NCBI GenBank assembly: GCA_013397435.1
Contig: VZRG01000005.1
Location: 953,508 to 1,017,507, forward strand
Origin: Erythrocercus mccallii
Taxonomy: Eukaryota; Chordata; Aves; Passeriformes; Dicruridae
Direction of reading: 5' to 3'
DNA: 64,000 nt
The notes under the pieces are model-generated. The model searched no databases. It was not told the DNA's origin and saw nothing but the letters and a program-made list of their open reading frames with translations. Positions 26,470 through 39,800 of this stretch are shown piece after piece; positions within the stretch are counted from its first letter, which is position 1; the number at the start of each line of letters is the position of its first letter. Made by a program: the position numbers and the translations under genes.

Positions 26470-27111
26470 ACAGGACTGAAGAATGTCGGTCTGAAATCTT
26501 TGCCTTGAATGGAGAAACTTCACTGAACAAGAAGTTGGCTTCCAGTTTGCACAGGCGTCAAATGAATGCTTTTTTTTTTCTACCTTTCCCAACGAAAACA
26601 AAACAGTGTTTTTATGTGCTGTGCAAATGGTTCCGTCATGTAGTCTGACAATTTTATTTTTGCTATTTTCTTTTTTTCAACTAAAGGAAAAACCCAGAGG
26701 AAAAATGCTGGGTTGACATTTCATCTGGATGAACATTTGAATTCAGAATTTTCCTGGTGGTGTAGCTAGATTTTTTTTTTTAAACAGAAAAACTGATGAT
26801 GTCAAGAGGGAGCAAGTTGCGATGAAAACCAATTGTCTTCCTCAAAAATTAAGCTACTCTTTTTCTCTCATTTTCTTTTTCTTCTTGTTTTAAATCTAGA
26901 GTATTTTTTGGTTTTTTGTTTTTTGGTTTTTTTTAAAAGAAATGTTTAGGTAAGGTTTATCTTGAATCTTAATTGCCTTAATTTTAAGGACGTCAAAGGC
27001 TCTCAAGGCAAGCTGTCAACGTCTTGTTAGAAAACCCGAGAATGAATTGAAACTGCTCACACCGGTGCTGGTGCAGAAGTTTAATAGACTGAGTTTTTGG
27101 GGTGAACAAAA

Positions 27112-27117
27112 AATAAA
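27112..27117 (+). terminator. RBMS3: AATAAA, possible proximal poly(A) signal
   Basis: A canonical hexamer about 650 nt into the 3'UTR, in the context AAAAATAAACTGTACAG. A GT-rich downstream element is not obvious, so use is uncertain. It would give a short-UTR transcript. Confidence 0.3.
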
Positions 27118-28433
27118 CTGTACAGTTTAAAAGAAAATGATTTTCTTCTTTTGAAGAAAAGTTGATGATAAAGGAACTGTGGCAACTGAAAGGATTGGAA
27201 AAATGCTGGGACTTTTATGAACTTTGTCTTAAGTGTTGACAGAAAAAATCTAGAAGGCTAAAGCATTTTACAGTAAAGTTATTGAATTGAGAAAAAAACT
27301 TGCTGCATTATAAAGAATGCAGGGTTTTTTTCTTGCAGAATGCAGATTTTTTTATTTACAAAGCGTGATCGCTAGCAAAAGCATTAGTGCTTTTTATCTG
27401 CAGTCTTTTTTATGAGCTTTAAGAAGTTTTTAGTCCGCTTTGCTTGTCACATTGCAAAAACCTAGCTTAAGAGCATTAAAAAAAAAACTTAAGTAGATAG
27501 GAGCTTATGGTCAAAAAAGTGCAAAAAAAGCAATAGATAGAAGAAATTGTTGACAATTTCTGTAGTCTTTCCTAGTTGTGAACAAATGCAGCCTATGGAT
27601 GGCCTATTTTATACCAAAGATGAAGTGACACCCTAACGCAGTCCAGAAGATAGAGGGGGTTTTTTTTCTTTTTTTTTATCTTTATTTGACCTACATGGCC
27701 GGACCAGTTCTTACTTTCTTGTTTGTTTAAACTATCTTCCACTGGTGTTTTACATACTGCATACGTTTATAGTGGAAATTTCAGAATAGTTGGTGCCAGA
27801 AGCTGTCCGAGTTTTTGATGCTGTGCTTTGGAGAACATCCCAAAGCAAGGGGGATTGGGTTACCAACTAATCTGTCCAGGCAGGCTTTAATTTTGGTGAG
27901 TTTTTCTCTTTACTTACCTGATCTTTGGTATTTCTACTGAAACAACAGTCTTCCTTCTGAATTCCAACATACCAATTCATTTCTTCACCTCAGTCTTTGT
28001 CATCGTCCAGCATGCATAGCCACCTTAATTCTGCATTTATTTCTCAGTGTTACATTTGAGTTGCCAGGTAGATATAAAAGAAAGCAAACTTGCTCCTTGT
28101 TCTCATTTTAGCTTTCCATACAAGCAGAAATTTTGAAAATCACATTGTATTGTCATGCAGGCAGGAAGTTAAAAATTATTATTCTTCTCTGCTGAGATTT
28201 CTGTTGTCTTAATATGTTGGCTGACAATCACTAATTAGTATGATTAGGCAAATTAAAAAAAAAAAGCACTAAATTTAATCCACCAAAACCTGTTTTAGGA
28301 ATGACAGTTATTTTCCATGCAGAACTTGATTATGGCCCTTACTTGTTCCAAACTGACAAATGAAAAAGGTGAGAAGGAAGTCAAAAGATGATTTTTTTCC
28401 TTGAGGAGGCAGAAGTGAAGCAGCATTTCCATA

Positions 28434-28441
28434 TGTACATA
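28434..28441 (+). promoter_or_regulatory. Pumilio-type octamer TGTACATA in the 3'UTR
   Basis: It fits the UGUANAUA consensus of Pumilio proteins exactly. It lies inside the proposed UTR, in a short TACA-repeat context, so a chance match is quite possible. Confidence 0.3.
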
Positions 28442-29175
28442 CATACACACATATCTATGTGTAAAAATTAAACCAAACAGTTTTAAACTTTCCTCCGTCC
28501 AGAAGAGAGGGGAAGGCTCATCACCTTTACTGTGGTGGATTAGAGACAGGGTATCCATTAAAAATAAAGAGAATAAAAACATATGTATTGGATCAATCTG
28601 ATTCAGCTGCCCTATCTTAAAAAGAGGTCTGTGTTTCCCTAACCTGACTTTTTTGGGGAAAAAAACACAACTATTTTTTTAAATCAATAAAACAGGATCA
28701 TATTTTTTAACATAGTGGGAGGGGGGAGGGGGTTTCCCAAGTAAATGCTGCTAGGTATGCAACATAGAAAAGAGAGAAATGGGAGTTCACATGGTTCTTC
28801 AGCATAGGAAGAGGGCCTGATTTTCAGAAGTGGTAAAACTTCTGCTTTCTCCAGAGTAGTTGTTGATATTCAACACTTCTGAAAACCAGACAATGCCAAA
28901 GTAAAAGAACATCATCCCCAACATGTTTTCAATTCAGAAAAAAACCCCAAACCTCTCTTTCTGTTTCATGTGCTGTCTCATTACTTGTTGCTTTCTGAGA
29001 GGGACACTTGAATTTTGTCCTTGGATAAAGGTTCCCTCTTTGTTTAGAGGGCATATGACGGAAAAAAATCGATCTAGCCTTATTTTCTTCCTTTCTACAC
29101 ATACTCTCTTTCTGTCTCTCTCTGAATTATTTGTACAAATGGAGATAAACCCAGGCACAAGTCAGTTAAATATGA

Positions 29176-29181
29176 AATAAA
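29176..29181 (+). terminator. RBMS3: AATAAA, possible internal poly(A) signal
   Basis: The hexamer is followed within 10-30 nt by TTTGTTTCTGTGTTAGTT, a GT-rich stretch of the kind bound by CstF. That makes it a better candidate than the hexamers at 28563, 28572 and 28686. Confidence 0.4.
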
Positions 29182-29897
29182 GACATTTGTTTCTGTGTTA
29201 GTTCTAATGTGACACTCAAAAAGTCTCATTTACTATCAACAATGAGGCTACAAGGTAGCTACCATGTGGCTGATGAATATGCTGAGGTACCTTCTTGTTT
29301 CTATTCAGAACTCTGCTGCTTTATTTATACATTCAGAAACATTTCTCTTATTTTTTTCAGCAAAGTTAAACAATGTCAGTGTTTTTTATTAAGCCAGGCA
29401 GGCAACACGATATCACAGTGCCTGTCACTTTAAAGTGTTTCAAGTGCATTTTGTATTAGAATTGTTCCCTTTCTTTTCCATGCTATAATGTTCAATAGTG
29501 TTTGAAATCAAAAGAAACAAAGCAAAGAAGTAGAGGAAGAAGAAGAGGAAAGAAAATGGACCCCTTAAATACAATTCATCATCTTACTGATCCCAAAAAA
29601 CCAGTGAACTGGTACTTGAAATCTATGAATTGTAAACACTGTGAGCCTTGAATATAAACAGTGATAGATCATAAGGTAAGAAAAAAGCTTATTGGAGCTT
29701 ACAAAAATGCTCAGAAAGTGGTAACTCATTTCTAAAAGTTAAAAATTAGATAAAAGTGAAATAGCAACACACTACATGGGTGTTGTCACTTGGTGGCCTC
29801 TGAAATCTTAGACTGGTTTTCTTTATGTTTGTTCTGGCTAATATGTTGGGGGTTTTTTTAAAGTTTATTATTATGCTCTGTTTAGTTTCTGTTTTCC

Positions 29898-29918
29898 TTT
29901 TTTTTTTTTTTTTTTTTT
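29898..29918. repeat. Poly(T) run of 21
   Basis: An uninterrupted T homopolymer inside the proposed RBMS3 3'UTR. Length in the assembly may be inexact. No retrotransposed body was recognised on either side. Confidence 0.85.
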
Positions 29919-30109
29919 AAGACCTGAATTTTTCAAGTCAATGTTTTTGTCTGTCTTGCCAATTTAGCTTTAAATATCAAGAGAGTTCCTGAAAGATTGC
30001 AGAAACAACTCTAAATGGCTAAGGCAATGGTGCCTGGCCCAGAGGTCTAGAAGTAACATCAAATCCATAAACTGAACTGCGTATGTACTTTCCATCACAC
30101 CTGAATTCT

Positions 30110-30117
30110 TGTAAATA
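30110..30117 (+). promoter_or_regulatory. Pumilio-type octamer TGTAAATA in the 3'UTR
   Basis: It matches the strongest form of the Pumilio recognition element (UGUAAAUA). It lies in the distal part of the proposed UTR, so only long-UTR transcripts would carry it. Chance occurrence in AT-rich sequence cannot be excluded. Confidence 0.35.
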
Positions 30118-30806
30118 ATCAAATCTGGATGTTCAGGTTTGGTAATTTTTATTTTTTTTTTACCTTAAAAGATAAATACAAAAGGGGTGTCAGAAAGCTA
30201 TGAATTATGGCTAGAAAAATTCTGAATACCTGGGCTTGTCACTTAACATTGAGGGAAAAAAAAAAAAAGATACAGTGAAACTGAAGAGAGTATTATATTT
30301 GCAGGTGCTGACCCAAGTGTAGATCAGGGCACTGAAAAAATCTCACTGTTCCCACTGAGATTACAGAGGGACTCTTCTTCCTATCTGGCTCTACTGCTGG
30401 TTTTGTAAGCACTTTTCACCTGTGACAGTCAGGCCTCAAATTGTGAATGTCCTCTTATTGCCTTCCAGTGAAACAGACTCTTGAAATGTCCTTAGCCTGT
30501 GCTTACTTGTATAGTTCTGTTTACCAAGAGACTGCCTTGGTTGTGTTGGTCAAGAAATTCACCATAATGCAGAATGAGGCATATCTGAGAGCAATTGCAT
30601 CACATTGTATCATCTTCTGCTACGGATGCATGCCCAAACGTGGAAGATAAAGGCTGGTCATTAGAGAAGTGAGGGCTTAAACTTTCAATGGGCAATGGGG
30701 CTGTAGCATTCAAATGGATTTTTACTTGAGTAAAAATCAAATGAAGGGTATTATTTATGTATGTATGTGTACCAAAACTCAGCAAATTTGAGGACGCCTG
30801 CATTGT

Positions 30807-30812
30807 AATAAA
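30807..30812 (+). terminator. RBMS3: AATAAA, best candidate distal poly(A) signal of RBMS3
   Basis: The context is TTGTAATAAAGTTTATTTTT, with ATGTTGTTTATGG downstream as a possible GT-rich element. Downstream sequence looks like ordinary intergenic DNA. Later hexamers at 31805 and about 32568 are alternatives. Confidence 0.45.
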
Positions 30813-30849
30813 GTTTATTTTTAATATGTCATAGTATTTGGATCTATAT

Positions 30850-33800
30850 TATGTTGTTTATGGTACTGAAGATTGAGACTGATCCTAAGTGTTTAAAAAT
30901 TTGCCATGCTTCATGGTTTTAAGCTTGATGGTGCTCCTCATGCCACTTCATTTTAATGCTGAGGTTGACATGAGCAAAACAGGTTTAGGCAGACTGATTT
31001 AACTCCACCTATAGGAAGAGTCATGCTAAAGAGTGATAATGTGCTTAAAGTAATGAATTGATCCATTTTTAGTGATGAGACCAAATGTGGTAATTGAAGA
31101 TAGTAATGTTTGATACACGCATGGTCAACATTTCCTTTCAAAACTTTATTTAACATGAAATTGGGCCGGATATAAAAGAAGTGCCCTAGGGAAAGGGATT
31201 TTCCTGGTCTTTCTCTGTAGCCCATGTGAACCAAGAAAACAGTCACGGTGTGATGGAAATGCGAAACAGAAAACAACAAAACTGGTGACATTTGGTGCAT
31301 TAGTCTTTTCTGTTTCGTAACAATTGACTCTAGTAATGAGGATTCCTTTCATTTCTAATATGCATACACACAGTCATACACGCACACTTTCTCAGAAGGA
31401 GGGCTGAGTGAGCAGCAGACTTCTCCTCGCCTTCAGTGGAGCAGATTTCTACAATCTCAGCAAGCAGCAAAGATGCAGTGTAAGGAGGGTTATTTTCCTC
31501 TCAAAAAGAGCACCAACTTTTTCTATATTGCTCCTGTCACCCAAATAGGCTAGAGCTCTGTATGTACCCCAGAGATTTTATTCACCTTTGTGCCTCAAAG
31601 CAGGCAGAAGAGACCCTTTCTTCTCCCCTTTATTAACATGCTCTTTGGTAAAATTGAACAGAAAATTACGAGAGTAAAGCTGTAAAAGAAATTAATCCCA
31701 GTGCTGGTTCAGATCTCCATGATAAGAAAAAATTCTTGTGTTTATTGAAGTTGTTCAGTTCAACTGCTAATTCCCCAACAGGGACAGTTGAGTTCTTCCA
31801 CCTTAATAAAAACGTGTAATGAAGTGGAAAATCTCAGTCCCTGACAGGTTCACAAATCCATTTTTCCTTGTAGGTCCAAAGCCTGCAAGGTGTAAGCACC
31901 TTCCAAGATCTGGATCTGTTGTCCTTAAAAGAGTACCTGCCCAATGTTAATTTTCTGCCTTTAAGTGTCTTTCTCTTGGATAATAATTTTATGAATTTGG
32001 TGAAATTTCAAGTCAGTTATATTTTTTAAAGCCCAAAAATACAGCCTAAAGAAGAGAACATGATGTTTATGTAATTGAAGTATTATTAAATATGATGTAT
32101 TCCAGAGTGGAAGAAAATTCTACTATCTTTTTGAGGCAAAACAATTTTATGTAAAACCAGGAACTGTACAGAATTCATTTAGGAATTTTATTTTCCTTTT
32201 TAAAGGAGAATGAACAGATTCTATCTGTAAGAAAAATCAAAGCAGCTTTGAAAGCAGATGAACTTCCTATCACGAAAACATGCATCAGAAAAATGGTTCA
32301 GAGGTTCTTAACAGCCCTTACAGACTTCACTGCAGCCAAAATGTAGAATACAGAACCTCTGTGATACATTAAATTATGAGTCTTATTTATATGGGCATCT
32401 GTGTGCTGATGTCTCAGAATGTCTCTGAAAGATCTGTACTGCTATGATTTTTTTATGTTTTCCATTTGTAACACAGTCCTAAATAGCTGCCATTTTCCCA
32501 CTCCTGGGGCTTTCTGTAGATCAGTGGATGTTAGGTTTAAACTTCTGTTTTCTTTGATGAAGCTTTCAATAAAAAAATAAAGAAAGAAAAGAGCTGGATG
32601 ACTCTGTGTTCTTGTGGCACCTTTCTGGAGAGGCTTCCCAAGGCTGTTGTGCTGAGCACAGAGGGAGCAGAAAGGCTTTGCAGCAAAGTCTGACTCCTCC
32701 ACATCCACTCCTCCAAATGGAAGGGAGGAATCAGAGAGACAGGACAGCTCTGCTGCCCTGCCAGCAGCACACCCACCCACGTGCTAGGAGGTGAAATACA
32801 GGAGGAAGTTTTTCTCACACCAAGACTGAATGTATAACGCTGATGGGTATCTGCTGTCCAGGCTCTCAGCTGTGCACCTGCTAGAAGAGCACTGCCTCTG
32901 TTTCTGAGGTTTATTTTAAAGAGTGACTTCAGGGCAAAAGTTGCCACATGGAAGACAGAAAATCTTTATTTGAGAATAAGTACAGCCTAAGCAGTGGTAG
33001 AGCGAGCCGTACTTCATCTTGAAAGGAAACTGGAAAGTAAATTGCCTCCTCAGCCATATCTCACAGGGAACAAGAAAGGTATTTGGTACATTCCCCATGG
33101 CTGCTTCACTCAGCAGCTCTCTTGTTGCCATGTGCATTTCTTCCCACCAAGCAGTTGCTGTGGCAAAGGTGAGGATGGGGTGGAAGGGTCCAGCTCCAGT
33201 CTTCTCCTCAGCCAAGTGGCTTTTTTCATGGGTTGGGAATTGCTGAGGGCTCCTTTTTACCTACCAGGAATGTGCCTGTCTCCTTCAACCCTATACATGT
33301 TTTGTGGGATTGCCTGCACACTTTGTTTTGCTCAATGAAATGCACATCAATGAGCTTCTAATTCCCTTCAGCTTAAACAGGAAAGACCAAAGAAATCCTT
33401 AGAAGACAGAGGAATGAGCTGAGGAAGCAGATGAGAGGGGATTTTTCAAGTGCACCTGTGCTGAAATGTACATTGCTGCTGGCCATGATGATGGTGGGAA
33501 AAGGAGGAAGGCAGGAGGCTGAAGCTGCAGCCTTCCTGGAACTCTGAGTGGTGGTTGAGGAGTTTGGAGAGATCATCAGAAAGTGGGACACTGTGTTCCA
33601 CTAACACAGATGGTGCAAAGGTAGTTTATATCTGATGTTCTGGTGTCAGGTTCATCTTTGTCACTGCCAGGATTGCTCTATTTCCAAGATCATTCCACTT
33701 CAAGCTCTACTAAAAGGAAATTGCTAACAACTGTGGCATTAGTGGTTTTAATTTTATTGTCTGTCAGTTGGCTCTCTGTGTGCATATGGAATCAGTCTAA

Positions 33801-36800
33801 GTGGGGGAGGGGTTGCATCAGCTTCCACAGAAGTTCAGGTAAGAGGGCTTTATCTTCTCATCTTCTTGGTCCCACTGTCAGTGTCAAAAAAAAAAAAAAA
33901 AGTTAATTGGCAAATTATATTATTGTATCTGGCTTAGCCTTAGAATTAAAATAGCAAGGACAAGTGGGGTTTTGTAACGTGTGATGTGTGTTTCTTCCAG
34001 AGGGCGAAAGCTGTTTTTATCGGTAGTCTGCATCTGGAATGGATGACCGTGATTTTCATGTGGAGAAAGCTGCGCCCTTTGATTGTCACTCCTTGAGATT
34101 TCAAGTAGAGGGGAAGAGAGAAAACAAATCAATAGCTGGTGTAGCATAAATTTAGGACAATTCCATAATTAGCAAGTATATGTAATTTTTAATTTTATTA
34201 TTTTGGACAACCAGAGATTGCACATTAAGAGCAAAATCTCAGTGGGCCAATAATGATCAGCAAACACAGAAGCAAAGGGTCAGGAGCAGACAGGACTGCA
34301 GTAGAAATTACTGAAAGTACCAAGCAAGCCATGATTCAAATCTAATTGTCTACCTGACTATTGGTAAACTTGCTGTAGCCTTTGCCTCAGCTCCTTGCCA
34401 CATTCGTGTCAATCCGATCTTCAGCAGAACACTGTGCACTGAGCAAAAGCCTCCATTTGGCTCAGGCTAGTAGAAGTGGTTCTGAGGCTGCAGGAGGGGT
34501 TTTGGCAGACAGATAACAAGCCTGCCTGCGGGGAAACGTGTTGCCCAGCACATCCAGACACGAGGCTGCAGCTGGTCACTGCTGCACACAAGGCAGGCAG
34601 CCGTGTGGATGGGAGACAGGCAGGAGACAGCACATCCCTCCACTCAAGCCCTCCCAGAGCCTGTCAGTTTGGGGAAACACATGCAGCATCATCAAGGTTT
34701 GTTTACCAATGCTACAATGTTCCTGAAAAAATCAGCTTTTTGGCAAGATGCTGTGACCAAAACACTTCCTTCCTTTCCAAAATGTATGTGTATAGGCCTC
34801 TGCCAAAGGTGTGCTCACTTTTAGCAGATGCTTTGCACTGGTACCTCACTGAACTTACTTGAAGGAGCATAAATTATAGCTAAATAATCTACTAGATATG
34901 TGCACTGCTTTAACTGGAGGAGTTGAAAGTTGATGCAGTTAAAATGATGCAGCTATTTTTAAAAGTTGAATGGGCTTATGTTTATAGTGTGACTAGCTGA
35001 TGCCCTAGGTTCTGCTGCATGGAAATAATGCTGAAAAATAGAACTTTGTGAGAAAAAGATATAAAACATAATTTACACCTACTATTTGATTTATTTCACC
35101 ATTTTTTACCAGCCAGTACATTCTCTGTCTTTTGTGGAATTCAACCACTGACACACAGCCAACTGAAAATTGTGTAAGCTCCTTGAACATAATTCCTGTG
35201 AGATCGAGTTCCATGTTTTCCCTCAGAAATAATTTCTTCCTTATTAACAGTTGTGCTACATCACATGGCAGCTAGCTGACTGGGATGCTCTCTTCCTCAG
35301 GTAGAGCAACTTCTGCCTGGTGTTAATCTTGTATGAAATACTCTTTAGTGGAGTCCAGGCTCCTCTGAGCTTTCCACACATCATCTTGTTTTTTCCAGTT
35401 AGTCTTGGTGACATGTGGAGTTACACTGCCACCACTAAGTCTCTTTTTAGTACAGAGGAAGGGGCAGAAGCAGGGAAATAGACACATCTCCTCAGTTGAT
35501 ACCAAGACACAGCAATTCTTAGCTGAAGAAAAGCACAACCACTGCACAGCAAACTGAGTGAGCCACCAGGAGAAGTGAAGAGCTGAGCCAGTGCTTCCTT
35601 TCTCCACTGGTGCTGCAAGTTCCAGGTTCTCTTCTTAGCGAGCACTCTGACAGTGTGGCTTTCTTGCTCTAGACGTGAGCTTTTGAGAGGCACGAGAAAG
35701 TAACAACTTAAAAAAAAAAAAAAAATCAGTTTTGCAATGTTTCTTCCCTGTTTTGCAGTTGTGACCCTTTAGTGTTATGTCTCATGCATGCTTCCAAATG
35801 AGCAAGTAAATATTTATTACAGTAACACACAGTGGCCTCAATCTCCACCAGGTGCCACGCAAACAGAAAAAAAAGGCATGTTCTGCTAGGCTTATGAGGG
35901 AAGGAAAAATGATCTGCCTAATCTATTCAGTGATTCAGATTTCTGCTAGACCCTCTGACATACCTGAGTTCAGTGGGATTTGGTGTTTCTGGTTACTTTT
36001 CACAGCAACAGCTGACTATAACACAGAGTTCAAGGACTGCTTTCCAAAATCTGTTTCCCTTTTCACATAATGATTGTGCTCTGAGGGCTTTGGGATGTAA
36101 ACGGCTGTTTGCAGATGCCGATTTTTGGAGAATAGCCAATTGTTTAGTTTTTTTCCAGAAGAAAAATGTTCAAAAGAAACATCTACTGCTGCTTAGAAAA
36201 ATAGAGCCACCCAGTAGTTTCAGTGCCACCAAAATCATCTTGAGATGTATGATTCACACCTGTGCAGACCTGTATGACGAGGATGAAATATTTCTTCAAT
36301 CCAAAAAGACCTACATGGGGGGCTAGACTGACCTTTACAAGGTACTAAAGCTTTGAGCGTGCTCTGAGTAGTGATGAGTGTTGTCTGTAGCAATGACTGA
36401 GACAGGATGCTCACAGCAGGGTTGTTTCTACTACACAAGGGAACTGAATTGTCTCTGTAGAAGAGCGCCTCACTTGAACATAACTAATGTCTTGTGCAGT
36501 GAGCTGGCCATAAAGTTGGGCCTGCTTTTGTCTTTTGCACTGGGAGCAGGGTTTGTGTTAGAAGTGTTTTCTGCAAATGGCACTTTCTCCTTGCTTTCCC
36601 TTTGAAAATGACCCTTTCTATGCTCACTGCATGCTGGAAACCATGTCTGTACTCCTAGTGAGGACTCTGCCCTTGCACAGAGGCACGAGAGGCCCCTTCC
36701 ACATCAAGGGCTTCCCTGGACTGCAGCAATAGTCCTTCCATTTGCCAGTCCTGCCTGTGTGAAATATGTTTATTACTGTAATATATTTCAGCTCTTGCAG

Positions 36801-39800
36801 CCAGCTCCTCTTGACAGGAAGTCCTGAGAACAGGGCCTTCGTGTCTCCACCAAAAAAAATCCCAAAAACTAGGTGTCAGAAACTTCCTCCAGCTGTGGAG
36901 ACCCGGGATCAGGGAATTACAAAAGCAAAAACTTCTGCTCTTTGGCTAAATTATAGTTGGCTTTATTAGAACTTCCTGCTCCTCCCAATCCACTTCAAGC
37001 TCATTTATCTCTCCCTTCCCTATGACACCTCCTCTCTGACATGCAGAGTGTAACTTTCTGAGAGGATTTCTGTTACTTGCCTACACAGCACCGAAGAGAA
37101 ATCTTCAGAAAGTATAGCTTCAACGAGCTATAACCACGTTGGGTTCTCTACTGGGAATTCTTCAGTTATTTTTTCCCAAAGCATATATTTTTTTATTAAG
37201 CTTGGAAAGAATTCTTATTAAAAAGCAGGGACTTGAGCATCAAAGCTCGCTGTGGTAATGGGGACGGTTTATCTGAGAGAAGCAGTTTGTCTGTTGTGTA
37301 GGAGTATTAGATGTTCTAGATAATTGGACAAAACTAAACAAACTTCCCAAAGAGAAGAGGTAGGAAAGAATCTTCCCTAGGCTTAGCAGGGTAGTAAGGC
37401 TCTATTCTATTTCGCCTCTCCTTTGCTGCTGCAAAGGTTTAAATAAGTGACCATGAGCTGCTCTGGTGAGTGAATTAACAAATAATTCTGGTTAATTCTG
37501 CGCACAGATTAAAGGGAAAGAACTAAAGCAGCATGGATGGCTGAGGTGCACACAGGCTGTGAGGGAACAAGGAAATTTGAATGGTAAATAGCAAGGCATC
37601 AACATCTGCCCCAGAAAATTTTCGCCTCCTCACTGTGGCACAAGCAAGCTTTCACTTTATCAGTAAAGGACTCAGAAACACAAGATGCAAAAATTTACAG
37701 CAGGATTACTTCTGGTAGCTATACCTGCCAACAGACTTTAGCAGAAGTGCAGTGAGAGACACCATTTCAGACTTGTTTCAAAATGTGTTACAGAAGATTC
37801 ACACTTGTGTGATAAATTTGTTTGCAGATTAACGTGCTGACCAGAGTCAAGAAAGATGTTTGCTTTCCATCCTTTGCAAAGTTCTCCTTTCTCTGCCCCT
37901 TTATAAAATGCCATTTAGGAAAAGCATTGTGATGTGGATATGAATGTATGTACGTCTGTACAAACAGATCATCCAGGATAATCTTACACGATAAAGATTG
38001 CATGGGGCATTATACTCGGGCTTCTTTAACCCAAAACCCATCCTCAGAACTCAAATGAAGGAGCAAGCTACAGAGCTGAGAACCTGTTTCTTTCTTCCTA
38101 CAACAGTTTCAGTAATAAAAACTGCTTAGTAGCAAGGAACACGTGCAAAACGTGCCTGTCCATTTGATCCACATCACTGCATGCCAGTGACAACGTGGGC
38201 TTTTGCCACCCTCACTTTTAGTGGCTGCAGATGCCATTAGGTGCAACAGACACAACAGAGATGTAGTCTGTAGAGAATAAAAAGCATGGAAGTCCATGTC
38301 TCTAGACAGAAAAAATTATCCCTGTGCAGAGGTCAGAAAAAGACCTAAGCAGGGGAATCTTTTCACAGTAATGAGCACCAAAAACCCCTTTCAGTCCTCT
38401 CCCATAGCTTTACTTAAGAAGCCTCCAATCCTCCTTTTCTTGCAATAGAATTCATTACTGCTTCTGTCTCACAGTAGCTCTCTGCAGCACTGTCTCCACT
38501 TCCCACCCAATGCAGATCTATTCAAAATATTTGGTGTTCCTGTAAGTATTGAGCACTCAAAATGCAGATTGTCAGTAACAGCTGAGTGTGTGCTCGTGGA
38601 GCTTGGTCCAACACGGCACGATTCCACCATGGCAGCTGGCAGCTCTAGTAAAACTCTCGGGGGCCTCATGAAATTACTGACATGAAAGTAGAATTTGGAG
38701 CAAGAAACGGAACTCATTTTTCAATTGACATTAAAGAGGAAATCGTTTTCGTGTCAGTTGATACTGCCCAGACACATTTTCAGTAATTAAGGCTCAGAAA
38801 AAGCTGTGGAAATACCTCTGAGGTGTTCTAAGAATGAAGCCAGAACCAGCGTGTGAGAGGTGCCAACTGAAGGAGTCCCTGTGCTGGACATGACATGAAA
38901 TGGGAAATGTTATTGAATACAACCATGAAAAGAACAAGAGCAGCCCAGAAGAGTCAAACATGGAAGGAGCCTAAACTATGCTTTAGAGTGTGGCATGAGA
39001 ACACGGGAAAGACAGAGGTGATTTCAGAACCGTGATGCACATGGTCATGTAAGGTATTCTTGTGACATTGAGGTACGGAGGAAAAACCAATCCTGTCTAT
39101 GTCCTCTTGCCTCAGCTTTAAAACACATGTGAACCCATTCCTTCCCTACATTTGCCAATACAACATCCATATGTCACTTGCTTTCTCATTTTTGTACTTT
39201 TTCATGATATTAGATTTCACTCCTACACCTAAATACAAATTTTGGAGATTTTTTCCAAGAGTTTAGGTCTTACTTTTTCCATATTGTATTTTTTAAAATC
39301 ACAATCATTTCAGATGAATTCCATTATGCGCAAAAATAGGTGATATTCCTACAATTTTACAACTGAAAACCCCTGAAAGTGAGCTTGACTTGCAGTATGA
39401 GAATGCTTTCTTTTAATATGGAAGCCACAATTCCCTGAGGGATTTTTCTGCTGTATCTCTCTGATAGTTATTGAGGCCTGAGGTGAAATTACTTTGGTTT
39501 CCTTTTGTTGGCCCTGGGCAAAGGTGGATATCTAAAGAAGGCAGATACTAGCAAATCCCAGGGTATATACTTTTGGCTGTTGATTACCTAAATAATTTTC
39601 AGATTACCACAGACCTATCAGCCCCTACGTTCCACACTCCAAGTTTGTGTCACTACCTATGCACAGAGTTTATTGTTGTGAGGATGTGCAGCAGCACCAC
39701 AGAGAAAAGAGCACCTTGAGACCACAGGGGATCATACCCATTCTGAACCTGCAAAGAAATCCTTGGGGCTGAAAAGGGGATCTCTTTCCTGCTCCCCAAA

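Larger units (their letters stand above)
26470..30812 (+). other. RBMS3: RBMS3 3'UTR (probable; distal end uncertain)
   Basis: The region follows the in-frame stop, has no splice structure I can support, and is U-rich with several AATAAA hexamers. Mammalian RBMS3 mRNAs have multi-kilobase 3'UTRs, which fits. I end it at the AATAAA at 30807-30812 because a GT-rich stretch (ATGTTGTTTATGG) follows within about 50 nt. It could instead end at an earlier hexamer, or run on to 31805 or about 32.6 kb. It contains a 21-nt T run at 29898-29918 and two Pumilio-type octamers. Confidence 0.6.

Noticed and set aside
32442..32947. Overlapping minus-strand open frames of 112 and 136 codons
   Set aside because: No known protein family, no splice or promoter context. 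Length is within chance expectation for a GC-richer patch, and a competing plus-strand open frame overlaps.
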